DNA of 64,000 nucleotides from Streptomyces sp. NBC_00287 (lineage in GTDB: Bacteria; Actinomycetota; Actinomycetes; Streptomycetales; Streptomycetaceae): positions 868,001-932,000 of the forward strand of contig NZ_CP108053.1 of assembly GCF_036173105.1 (NCBI RefSeq), in the 5' to 3' direction. Within the stretch, counting starts at the first letter, position 1; the number at the start of each line of letters is the position of its first letter. A program made the translations under genes and the position numbers. Below the pieces are notes generated by a model. That model did not search any database and had not been told where the DNA came from. It saw only the letters and a program-made list of their open reading frames with translations. Positions 1 to 7,439 of the stretch are shown one piece after another.

Positions 1-1
1 C

Positions 2-682
2 GCCTCCGTCAAGCGGCATCTGGTCTTCACCGGCTCCCCCGGCACCGGCAAGACGACCGTCGCCCGGCTCTACGGCGAGATCCTCGCCTCCCTCGGCGTC
101 CTGGAGAAGGGCCATCTCGTCGAGGTGTCCCGGGTCGATCTGGTCGGCGAGCACATCGGCTCCACGGCGATCCGCACCCAGGAGGCCTTCGACAAGGCCC
201 GCGGCGGGGTGCTGTTCATCGACGAGGCGTACGCGCTCTCACCGGAGGACTCCGGCCGGGACTTCGGCAAGGAGGCCATCGACACGCTGGTGAAGCTGAT
301 GGAGGACCACCGGGACGCGGTGGTGGTGATCGTCGCGGGCTATACGGCGGAGATGGAACGGTTCCTTTCCATCAACCCCGGTGTGGCCTCCCGCTTCTCA
401 CGGACCATCACCTTCTGCGACTACAACCCCGAGGAACTGCTGCGGATCGTGGAGCAGCAGGCCGAGGAGCACGAGTACCGGCTGGCGCAGGGCGCCGCCG
501 AGGCCCTGCTGAAGTACTTCACGGCGCTCCCCAAGGGTCCTGCGTTCGGCAACGGCCGCACCGCGCGGCAGACCTTCGAGGCGATGGTGGAGGCGCACGC
601 GAGCCGGGTCGCCCAGCTGGAGGAGCCCAGCACGGACGACCTGACGCTGCTCTACGCGGAGGACCTGCCCGGGTCGTCCTGA
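2..682 (+). CDS. CbxX/CfqX-type AAA+ ATPase (5' end missing)
   Basis: The left edge cuts this gene; 226 codons remain. The fragment begins just before a Walker A loop, GSPGTGKTT, at visible residues 11-19, and has a Walker B with FIDEA near residue 72. The spacing, the 'RGGVLFIDEAYAL' style and the C-terminal 'GNGRTARQTFEAMVEAHASR' sensor-2 arginine region match the CbxX/CfqX family (rubisco activase-like and EccA-like ATPases). Such proteins remodel partner complexes using ATP. No type VII secretion gene is visible here, so the partner is unknown. The 3' end overlaps the convergent membrane hydrolase gene by 31 bases. Confidence 0.85.
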   Translation, partial: ASVKRHLVFTGSPGTGKTTVARLYGEILASLGVLEKGHLVEVSRVDLVGEHIGSTAIRTQEAFDKARGGVLFIDEAYALSPEDSGRDFGKEAIDTLVKLMEDHRDAVVVIVAGYTAEMERFLSINPGVASRFSRTITFCDYNPEELLRIVEQQAEEHEYRLAQGAAEALLKYFTALPKGPAFGNGRTARQTFEAMVEAHASRVAQLEEPSTDDLTLLYAEDLPGSS

Positions 683-2985
683 GCGCGCGGGGCGGGCAGG
701 CCGGGCCGCAGGCGGGCCAGCAGGCGTTCGCGTTCCTCGGCGAAGGCCGGGTCCGCCTGGTAGTCGGAGTGGCCGAGGATCGGCGCGGGCAGGGGATGCA
801 GTTCGGTGCGGCCGTAGGCGAGGGGGTCCTTGAGGGCCTCGCGGTCCACCTCGGGGCCGCACTCGCCGGGCAGCAGGACGGGGCCGCCGATCGGGTCGGT
901 GGGCCGGTGCAGATTGCGCCAGCAGTCCACGTCGTGGTGCAGGGCGCTGAGCGCGGCCGGGCCGAAGTGGGCGGGGAACCAGCGGCCGTAGAGGCGCTCC
1001 AGGGGTGAGCCGTAGGTCAGCAGGGCGACGCGTTTGCGGACGGACGGTTTCAGCTGCCAGGCGGCCGCCGCGGCGAGGACGCTGCCCTGCGAGTGACCGG
1101 ACACGACGAGCCGTCCGCCCGTGGCCTTTGTCCAGCTCGCCATCCGCCAGGTCAGGTCGGGCACCGCGCGCTCGGCGTAGCAGGGCGGGGCGAAGGGGTG
1201 GGCGGCGCGCGGCCAGAAGGTGCCGACGTCCCAGAGGATGCCGATGGTGCGGCGGGCGGAGGCGTCCTTGTAGGCGCGCCGGCCCCAGGTGACGAACAGT
1301 ATGAAGCCGAGGCCGATCAGCCAGGAGCCGAGCGCCTGGGCGGTCTCGGCGCCGCCCTGGACGAAGGCGTGCGCGGGCTCGGAGGCCTCGGCCGGGGTCT
1401 TGTCCGTGGTCAGCGCGCCCACCAGGGCTCCCGCACCCAGCAACAGGGTCGCGGTGGAGACGACACCCACGAGGAGCGGGCCCCGGTCGGTGAGGGTCGC
1501 CATCGCGCGCGTGCGGGCGATACGGCGGCTGCGAGTGCTGTCCTTGGGCTCACCCTGGTAGTCGCGATCCACCGTGGCCCGTTCGATGCGGGCGAGCCGC
1601 GCCGTGCGCCAGCCGAGCCAGCCGCACAGCAGCAGGACCAGGACGAGCAGCGGTGGGATCACGGAGGCCTGCCAGGTCAGCAGCACCGGCGGACCGGGGA
1701 TCGACGCGCGCGTGCCGTCCAGCCAGTCGGCCACGCGCTGGGCGACGCCGCCCGACATCACTCCGCCCAGGGCGCAGGCCAGCATCGCGACGGCCGGCCC
1801 GCCCAGGCCCCGCATCACGGCACGGCGATCGGGGTGGGTGCGATGCAGGGCGTAGGCGATCACACCGAGGACGATCACGAGCAGGCCCTGGACGAAGGCG
1901 AGGGCGCCGAAGGTGGCGTCGCCGGGGAGTCGGCCGCTCGACGTCCACTCCCGCCGCTGCCAGGCGGCGTAGAGCAGGGTGAGGGCCAGCAGGGCGAGCG
2001 AGGCGAGCGGCAGGCGCCGTACGAGATGGTCGTCGAGCTGCTGGTCGAGGCGGTGCTCGCTGCGGCCCCGGCGGCAGACCACCCAGACCACGACGGCCGC
2101 CGCCACCAGGAGCACCGCTTCCAGGAGGCGGCCGAGGGCATCCAGGGCCGTGGGACCGCCGGAGTCGTGGTCGAAGCGGGCCGCGGGCAGGCCGGTCGCG
2201 GCGGCGACCGTCAGCAGGCCCGCCGCGGTGTGCGCGGCGCGCAGGCGGGCGACCAGGCGGCGGCCGTACCAGAAGCCGGGGCGGCCAAGCGCGGTGCGGT
2301 CGGTGTCCTCGTCGGGCTCCCGGCCGCGGGTCAGCGGCTCCTGGGACTCGTACGCGCTCCAGGTGCGGTGGGAGAGATACCAGAGCAGGCCGGTGAGGGC
2401 GAGCGGCACCAGCGCGGCGAGGGCGAGGCGGCGGCCGGGCAGGCTCCACCAGCCGGAGTCGGAGGCCTCGGGCGACAGGAAGCCCAGCCAGGAGTGCCGC
2501 TCGGCGCACGCGCGGGTGCCCGCGCATTGCCAGGCGGTCAGATCGAGGGCCACCTCGCAGGCCGCCGCGACGAGCAGCACCGTCAGGGACAGTCCGGCGA
2601 GCCGCACCAGCAGGCCGTAGAGGCGGACCGTGCGGACCCGGCCGCGGGCGCTGGGGCGCATCCAGTGGGCGAGGTTGACCACCATGAACGGCAGCAGCAA
2701 CAGCCACAGGGCGCGGGCGCCGTTGCCCGAGGTGAGGTTGCACCAGACGTAGGCCTCGGGGACCGGTCGGTCACGGTAGTCGTCGGGGCGGGACTCGGCG
2801 TCGACGTCATCAGCGCGCCGGAAGACGGCCGCGGTGTCGTCGCCGGTGATCCGCTCCGTGCGGGGATCGCCGAGCATGTCCTCGGGCGTGGTGCCACCCA
2901 CCCCGTGGACCAGAAGCTCCAGGGCGATGTTCGCTTCCTCCGGCCGCGCCGCGGCGGCCGAGGCACGTTCTGGCGCGCGCTCCAC
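652..2985 (-). CDS. Multi-pass membrane protein with C-terminal alpha/beta-hydrolase domain
   Basis: About 777 residues from a GTG at 2985, which lies 8 bases after a GGGGGAAG ribosome site; the open frame extends far upstream but antisense to the DeoR gene, so the longer start is not credible. Near the N-terminus is 'LLVHGVGG', a lipase-type oxyanion region, then many hydrophobic helices through the middle, and near the C-terminus the nucleophile elbow GHSQG followed by an Ala-rich helix and a late Asp/His region. It is probably a membrane-anchored serine hydrolase of unknown substrate; a family name cannot be given from sequence alone. It converges on the AAA ATPase gene. Confidence 0.75.
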   Translation of the reverse strand: MERAPERASAAAARPEEANIALELLVHGVGGTTPEDMLGDPRTERITGDDTAAVFRRADDVDAESRPDDYRDRPVPEAYVWCNLTSGNGARALWLLLLPFMVVNLAHWMRPSARGRVRTVRLYGLLVRLAGLSLTVLLVAAACEVALDLTAWQCAGTRACAERHSWLGFLSPEASDSGWWSLPGRRLALAALVPLALTGLLWYLSHRTWSAYESQEPLTRGREPDEDTDRTALGRPGFWYGRRLVARLRAAHTAAGLLTVAAATGLPAARFDHDSGGPTALDALGRLLEAVLLVAAAVVVWVVCRRGRSEHRLDQQLDDHLVRRLPLASLALLALTLLYAAWQRREWTSSGRLPGDATFGALAFVQGLLVIVLGVIAYALHRTHPDRRAVMRGLGGPAVAMLACALGGVMSGGVAQRVADWLDGTRASIPGPPVLLTWQASVIPPLLVLVLLLCGWLGWRTARLARIERATVDRDYQGEPKDSTRSRRIARTRAMATLTDRGPLLVGVVSTATLLLGAGALVGALTTDKTPAEASEPAHAFVQGGAETAQALGSWLIGLGFILFVTWGRRAYKDASARRTIGILWDVGTFWPRAAHPFAPPCYAERAVPDLTWRMASWTKATGGRLVVSGHSQGSVLAAAAAWQLKPSVRKRVALLTYGSPLERLYGRWFPAHFGPAALSALHHDVDCWRNLHRPTDPIGGPVLLPGECGPEVDREALKDPLAYGRTELHPLPAPILGHSDYQADPAFAEERERLLARLRPGLPAPRAQDDPGRSSA

Positions 2986-3264
2986 TGTTCGCACTTCCCC
3001 CGTGACGAGCCGTCGGCTTGTGTCCGTGCGGGCACCAGGATCTCCGCTCGGCGGGCGGCTCACACCCCTCGTCACGGAATCTCCCCGATCCGGGTGACAG
3101 GTGAGGTGCGGGTGACATGCGCGCGTCGGGCCGGTCGGTGGCGCATGCCGTGCGACGGCGTGCAAGGATGAGACGTCCGTGCACCGGAACGGGGAGAACA
3201 TCCTTGTCGCAGCGGGTGCACAGGGCGGGTCGAACAGCTTGAGGCGAAAGGAACCGGAGCGTAC

Positions 3265-4095
3265 GTGAGTGAGAATCAGAACCTCCTCGCGGAGCAGCGC
3301 CGCGCCCTGATCCTGGACGAGGTCCGGCGCCGCGGCGGGGTCCGGGTCAATGAGCTCACCCGCAAGCTCGGCGTGTCGGACATGACCGTGCGCCGCGACC
3401 TCGACGCGCTGGCCCGCCAGGGCGTGCTGGAGAAGGTGCATGGCGGCGCGGTCCCGGTGATGGAGGCGAGCACCCACGAGCCGGGCTTCGAGGCCAAGTC
3501 GGGCCTGGAGCTGACCGCCAAGGAGGACATCGCGCGGGCCGCGGCCGAGCTGGTGGCCCCGGGCGCGGCGATCGCACTGTCGGGCGGTACGACGACGTAC
3601 GCCCTGGCCCATCAGCTGGTGGACGTGCCCGACCTCACCGTCGTCACCAACTCGGTGCGAGTGGCCGATGTCTTCCACGTCGCGCAGCGCACCTCGGGAC
3701 CGCGCCAGGGCGCGGCCACCGTCGTACTGACCGGCGGCGTGCGCACCCCCTCCGACTCACTGGTCGGTCCGGTGGCCGACCAGGCCATCGCCGCGCTCCA
3801 CTTCGATGTGCTGTTCCTCGGTGTCCACGGGATATCGGTGGAGGCCGGTCTGTCGACACCGAACCTCGCCGAGGCCGAGACCAACCGCCGTCTGGTGCAG
3901 TCGGCGCGCCGGGTCGTGGTGATCGCCGACCACACCAAGTGGGGTGTGGTGGGGCTGAGTTCGTTCGCGGCCCTGCACCAGGTGGACACGCTGGTGACGG
4001 ACCGCGGATTGGCGGCCGAGGCGCGTGCGGAGGTGTCGGAGCATCTGCGGCGGCTGGTCGTCGCCGGTGAGCCCGAGGACACTACAGACAGCTGA
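3265..4095 (+). CDS. DeoR/GlpR-family transcriptional repressor
   Basis: 276 residues from a GTG start, with GAAAGGAACCGGAG upstream. The N-terminal DeoR helix-turn-helix is clear ('VRVNELTRKLGVSDMTVRRDLD', residues about 26-47 with the recognition helix TVRRDLD), followed by the linker 'GVLEKVHGGAV'. The C-terminal DeoRC sugar-phosphate sensor has 'LSGGTTT' and 'VVTNS' phosphate-contact motifs and ends with 'ADHTKWG'. Members repress sugar or polyol operons and are released by a phosphorylated sugar. No adjacent sugar gene is seen, so the target is unknown. Length is slightly above the usual 250-260. Confidence 0.93.
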   Translation: MSENQNLLAEQRRALILDEVRRRGGVRVNELTRKLGVSDMTVRRDLDALARQGVLEKVHGGAVPVMEASTHEPGFEAKSGLELTAKEDIARAAAELVAPGAAIALSGGTTTYALAHQLVDVPDLTVVTNSVRVADVFHVAQRTSGPRQGAATVVLTGGVRTPSDSLVGPVADQAIAALHFDVLFLGVHGISVEAGLSTPNLAEAETNRRLVQSARRVVVIADHTKWGVVGLSSFAALHQVDTLVTDRGLAAEARAEVSEHLRRLVVAGEPEDTTDS

Positions 4096-4147
4096 CGCAC
4101 CGTCAGCTAGATTGACGCTTCCGGCCATTGCCAAGGGGGTTGCGTCC

Positions 4148-4624
4148 ATGCTCCGCCGACTGCGGCACGAGGGACTCGACTTCGTCGAGACCGCTCCGGT
4201 ACGGCTCGTCTTCGCCCGCGAGATCTCCGCCCCGCCCGACGCCGTCTTCCACGCCCTCGCCGAGGACGTGCCCGGCTGGGCGGAGTGGTTCTCGCCGGTC
4301 ACACAAGCCGAGCCGGTCCAGGACACGCGGCCCGGACGCCGGATCCGCCTACGGGGAGGCATCCGCTTCCAGGAGACCGTCCTCGCGGCCGACAAGCCCG
4401 AGGTGTACGCCTACTGCGTCGACGCGACCAACGCGCCGGGCCCGCGCGCCCTGGTCGAGGAGTGGCGCCTGGCCCCGGCCGGGACGGGCACGCGCGTGCA
4501 GTGGACGTTCGCGGCGGACGGCTCGGCACCCTTCCGGATGGTGCTCAAGGCCGCGCGGCCCGGTCTGGGCCGAGCGTTCCGCGACGCCGTCAACGCGCTG
4601 GACCGACGGCTGGCGAAACACTGA
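4148..4624 (+). CDS. SRPBCC (START/Bet v1-like) family protein
   Basis: 158 residues starting at the ATG at 4148 after CAAGGGGGTT; the open frame runs further upstream but overlaps the DeoR gene. The pattern 'REISAPPDAVFHALAEDVPGWAEWFSPV' at the N-terminus and 'W.L.P...GTRVQWTF' later is that of polyketide-cyclase/dehydrase-like SRPBCC proteins, which form a hydrophobic cavity for a lipid or polyketide-like ligand. The actual ligand is unknown. It follows the DeoR gene by 52 bases on the same strand and ends 1 base before the convergent PLP enzyme. Confidence 0.85.
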   Translation: MLRRLRHEGLDFVETAPVRLVFAREISAPPDAVFHALAEDVPGWAEWFSPVTQAEPVQDTRPGRRIRLRGGIRFQETVLAADKPEVYAYCVDATNAPGPRALVEEWRLAPAGTGTRVQWTFAADGSAPFRMVLKAARPGLGRAFRDAVNALDRRLAKH

Positions 4625-4625
4625 G

Positions 4626-5750
4626 TCAGGAGGGCCAGACGCCCGTCTCCAGCAGCGACTCGATCGCCTCCGTGTACGGCTGGATGTCCAGTCCCTGCTC
4701 GGCGAGCCAGGCGTCCGAGTAGTACTTGTCGAGGTAACGGTCGCCCGGATCGCACAGCAGCGTCACCACGCTCCCCTGCCGCCCCTCGGCCACCATCTCA
4801 GCGACGATCTTCAGCGCGCTCCACAGCCCGGTACCCGTCGAGCCGCCCGCCTTACGGCCGATGGCCTTCTCCAGCGCCCGCACGGCGGCCACACTCGCCG
4901 CGTCCGGGACCTTCATCATGCGGTCGATCGCCCCGGGCACGAAGCTCGGTTCCATCCGAGGTCTGCCGATGCCCTCGATCCGCGAGCCGCAGTCGCAGGT
5001 GACGTCCGGATCGCCGGTGGTCCAGCCCTCGAAGAAACAGGAGTTCTCCGGATCGGCAACACAGATACGCGTGTCGTGCTGCGTGTAGTGGACGTACCGG
5101 GCGATGGTCGCCGACGTACCGCCGGTGCCGGCCGTGGCCACGATCCACGCGGGCACGGGATACCGCTCCAACTCCAGCTGGCGGAAGATCGATTCGGCGA
5201 TGTTGTTGTTGCCGCGCCAGTCCGTGGCCCGTTCCGCGTAGGTGAACTGGTCCATGTAGTGGCCGCCGGTCTCCACCGCGAGACGGGCCGACTCCTCGTA
5301 CATCGTGCGCGGATCGTCCACGAAATGGCACTGCCCGCCGTGGAACTCGATCAGACGGATCTTCTCGGCACTCGTCGTGCGCGGCATGACCGCGATGAAG
5401 GGCACGCCGATCAACTTCGCGAAGTACGCCTCGGACACCGCAGTCGAACCACTGGACGCCTCGATCACCGGACGGCCCGGCCGGATCCAGCCATTGCACA
5501 GACCGTAGAGGAAGAGCGAGCGGGCCAGACGGTGCTTGAGGCTCCCTGTCGGGTGGGTCGACTCGTCCTTCAGGTACAGGTCGATGCCCCACTTCTCCGG
5601 CAGCGGGAAGCGGAGCAAATGCGTATCCGCCGAGCGGTTCGCATCGGCCTGAACTTTGCGGACGGCCTCTTTCAGCCAGGTCCGATAGACGACGTCGGTG
5701 TGGTCGACATCGAGGGTTTCGCCGGTCCGGGTCTGCTGGGGGGTGCTCAC
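4626..5750 (-). CDS. PLP-dependent cysteine synthase-fold enzyme, Cds1-like cysteine desulfhydrase
   Basis: 374 residues from the GTG at 5750, chosen because AAGGAG lies 6 bases upstream; an in-frame ATG at 5837 with AAAGGTG nearby would add 29 basic residues. The fold-type II PLP motifs are present: the Schiff-base lysine in 'PTGSLKHR', the substrate loop 'EASSGSTA', and the phosphate cup 'GTGGTSAT'. The 'FFEGW', '[13 protein letters not shown]' and 'GGSTGTGLW' stretches resemble the actinobacterial Cds1 group, which releases H2S and pyruvate from cysteine, rather than biosynthetic CysK/CysM. Catalytic direction is inferred from this resemblance. It is monocistronic. Confidence 0.85.
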   Translation of the reverse strand: MSTPQQTRTGETLDVDHTDVVYRTWLKEAVRKVQADANRSADTHLLRFPLPEKWGIDLYLKDESTHPTGSLKHRLARSLFLYGLCNGWIRPGRPVIEASSGSTAVSEAYFAKLIGVPFIAVMPRTTSAEKIRLIEFHGGQCHFVDDPRTMYEESARLAVETGGHYMDQFTYAERATDWRGNNNIAESIFRQLELERYPVPAWIVATAGTGGTSATIARYVHYTQHDTRICVADPENSCFFEGWTTGDPDVTCDCGSRIEGIGRPRMEPSFVPGAIDRMMKVPDAASVAAVRALEKAIGRKAGGSTGTGLWSALKIVAEMVAEGRQGSVVTLLCDPGDRYLDKYYSDAWLAEQGLDIQPYTEAIESLLETGVWPS

Positions 5751-6067
5751 GGCGGGCTCCTTACGCTTCGCGCCGACGGCGCCGCGCGCGGCCGACGCCC
5801 CGATCATAGACACCTTCCGCACGCTTCTCACCTGCATAAACACACCTTTGGGAACCTCAAAGACCACCCTGGGGACAGCCGGGTGGGGGCGCATTCACGT
5901 GAGTGCTCCGGGCCCTGCTCCCCCACCTCGCCGTACGCACTGGTGCTCCACGCCGGGTGCGGGCAGACTGCACCGAGGGCGCACACTGGATCACGAACAC
6001 GCGCCGGACCTCGCCCACGCAGGCCCATCGGTCCGGCGGACCGACACGCACAAGGGGGCGGGGCGGC
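5751..6067. other. Divergent promoter spacer, 317 bases
   Basis: Separates the PLP enzyme from the rightward small gene. The part at about 5835-5870 is less GC-rich than its surroundings and may hold the leftward promoter. No hairpin, palindrome or convincing small gene was seen. Confidence 0.4.
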
Positions 6068-6391
6068 ATGGCGGAGCCGGAGTTCACGGCCACGGGCGTG
6101 CGGATCGGGAAGCGGCTGCGCTCGCTCACCCGGGCCGGACAGGTCCGGATCAGCGGCGGCCGGCTTGAGTTGCTCACCAGCTACGGCAGCGAGATCGACA
6201 GCGCGCCGGTGCAGGCGGTACGGGCGTCCAAGCCCTGGTTCGCAGCGGACGACCGGGCACTGGCGGACCTCAACGGCAAGCGGTACCTGCTGACCCTGGG
6301 CGACCACGACCCGGCGCCCGGCGAGCCCGGTCCGCCCGCGGCACGCCGGTTCATAGAGGCGGTACGGAAGGCAGCGGGGCGTAACCGCTGA
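6068..6391 (+). CDS. Small conserved hypothetical protein
   Basis: 107 residues from the ATG at 6068, preceded by AAGGGGGCGGGGC. It is soluble, with a lysine/arginine-rich first part ('GVRIGKRLRSL') and a short beta-rich middle ('QVRISGGRLELLTSYGSEIDSAPV') that could be a small PH-like or Sm-like barrel. No catalytic motif is recognised. It is transcribed away from the PLP enzyme and stands alone. Codon bias is typical of the window, which supports it being real. Confidence 0.6.
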   Translation: MAEPEFTATGVRIGKRLRSLTRAGQVRISGGRLELLTSYGSEIDSAPVQAVRASKPWFAADDRALADLNGKRYLLTLGDHDPAPGEPGPPAARRFIEAVRKAAGRNR

Positions 6392-6577
6392 CGTACGGCG
6401 AGTTGCGGTACCGCACCCCCTGCGTCACGCTGGTCTCACGTCACTTAGGGTTTACCGGCGATAACGCTGCGAACCAGCCCGCCGGCCACGACAGCAGGCG
6501 GCCGTTGTACGCAGGCACCCTGCTGGATCGATCCGAATCCCGTGTTCTTCCGGACCTCAAGTCGGGGAGTCGCAGCC

Positions 6578-7117
6578 GTGATCAGTCACCCAAGCAGGCA
6601 CTGCACGGTGGAGCTCCAAGCCCTGCCGTCGCGGATCGGCCAGGTCCGCAGAATCGTATCGGCGCAGTTGCGCTACTGGCATCTGGATCCCCTGATAGAC
6701 CGGGCGGCGCTCGGTGTGACAGAGCTGTTGACCAACGTCCACCAGCACGCACAGCCCGACAAGACGTGCACCGTGGAGATCGAGCTGCTGCTCGACCGGC
6801 TCATGGTCTCCGTGCACGACCACGACCCGCGTCTGCCGGTCGTGGAGGACATCGATGCCGTCGCACCGCTCGCCACCTGCGGGCGGGGGCTGGCGATGGT
6901 GGCCGCGGTCAGCGACAGCTGGGGCGTACGGCCGGACGGCGAGTCGGGCAAGGCCGTGTGGTTCACGCTGCCTACGCCGGCGTCGGCGCGAGCGGCGGCG
7001 CGTCCGCTACGACGGGCCGTGCTGGACAAGCCCGCCCACCGGTTCACGGATGTCGGGCCGCGTGTCGACCTGCGTCGGCCCGAGCATGCTCCCGCCCGAT
7101 CGGCCGTTGTCGGCTGA
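6578..7117 (+). CDS. ATP-binding protein of the RsbW/SpoIIAB anti-sigma kinase type
   Basis: 179 residues from the GTG at 6578, which has GGGGAG upstream; a GTG at 6542 would add 12 residues. The GHKL ATPase pattern is visible: the N box 'ELLTNVHQHA', the G1-like 'VSVHDHDPRLP' and the G2 'GRGLAMV', then 'VWFTLPTP'. Streptomyces encodes dozens of these small HATPase proteins, which phosphorylate or sequester anti-sigma antagonists and other partners. No STAS partner gene is next to it. The last codons form the left arm of a 10-bp hairpin that serves as a likely terminator. Confidence 0.88.
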   Translation: MISHPSRHCTVELQALPSRIGQVRRIVSAQLRYWHLDPLIDRAALGVTELLTNVHQHAQPDKTCTVEIELLLDRLMVSVHDHDPRLPVVEDIDAVAPLATCGRGLAMVAAVSDSWGVRPDGESGKAVWFTLPTPASARAAARPLRRAVLDKPAHRFTDVGPRVDLRRPEHAPARSAVVG

Positions 7118-7125
7118 TCGGGCGG
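7092..7125 (+). terminator. Hairpin overlapping the stop of the RsbW-like gene
   Basis: Perfect 10-bp arms (CCGCCCGATC at 7092-7101 and its complement at 7116-7125) with a 14-base loop. The stop codon lies at 7115-7117. There is no T-run, as is common for Streptomyces terminators. Confidence 0.55.
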
Positions 7126-7206
7126 TGAGAGGTTTTGCCGGTGAGAGGTTTTGCCGGTGAGAGGTTTTGCCGGTGAGAGGTTTTGCCGGCGGTGAGAAGT
7201 TTTGGC
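7124..7206. repeat. Tandem 16-bp repeat, 4 perfect copies plus a decayed fifth
   Basis: The unit GGTGAGAGGTTTTGCC occurs head to tail at 7124-7139, 7140-7155, 7156-7171 and 7172-7187, with a degenerate copy at 7191-7206 and weaker relatives to about 7240 (GTGTGAAGTTTGGC, GGTGAGGGGTTTTGC). The unit is notably T-rich for this genome. It is non-coding and begins at the end of the RsbW-like gene. Confidence 0.9.
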
Positions 7207-7288
7207 TGACCGTGTGAAGTTTGGCTGACGGTGAGGGGTTTTGCGTGCCGTCAGCCACTTTGGGTCGGTCGCCTTCGGGGCGCTTTTT

Positions 7289-7374
7289 GCCGGTGTCGAG
7301 AAGGCGATCGTGCTCAGCCCTTCGGGCCTCCGCGCTCCCCCAGAGGGGGTACCCCCAGCCTTCTCGACACCGGC
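7289..7374. repeat. Long inverted repeat (possible cruciform) with nested hairpins
   Basis: Perfect 16-bp arms, GCCGGTGTCGAGAAGG at 7289-7304 and its complement at 7359-7374, enclose 54 bases. Inside lie a GCCC-TTC-GGGC hairpin and a C-rich/G-rich segment ending in the 12-base palindrome GGGGGTACCCCC at 7345-7356. It could act as a bidirectional terminator for the two converging genes, or be a dispersed intergenic element. Confidence 0.8.
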
Positions 7375-7439
7375 GCGCCCCTGCGGCTCCCTCCCGGCCG
7401 GTGGCCGGGATATCGGCGCCCTTGGTTGGCTTCTTGGCC

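Larger units (their letters stand above)
7118..7439. other. Repeat-rich gene-free spacer
   Basis: A 322-base spacer between the convergent RsbW-like gene and ABC permease. It contains the 16-bp tandem repeat and the long inverted repeat described separately. No reading frame in it shows the codon bias of the neighbours, and no ribosome site precedes its open frames. Confidence 0.6.

Noticed and set aside
652..3678. 1008-codon leftward frame upstream of the membrane hydrolase
   Set aside because: The first about 230 codons are antisense to the DeoR gene and not protein-like; the real start is the GTG at 2985.
7124..7206. CRISPR array
   Set aside because: The 16-bp units are directly adjacent with no spacers, and there are no cas genes.
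7289..7374. Insertion sequence ends or an attachment site
   Set aside because: The arms are short for an IS, no transposase or integrase is nearby, and there is no target-site duplication visible.
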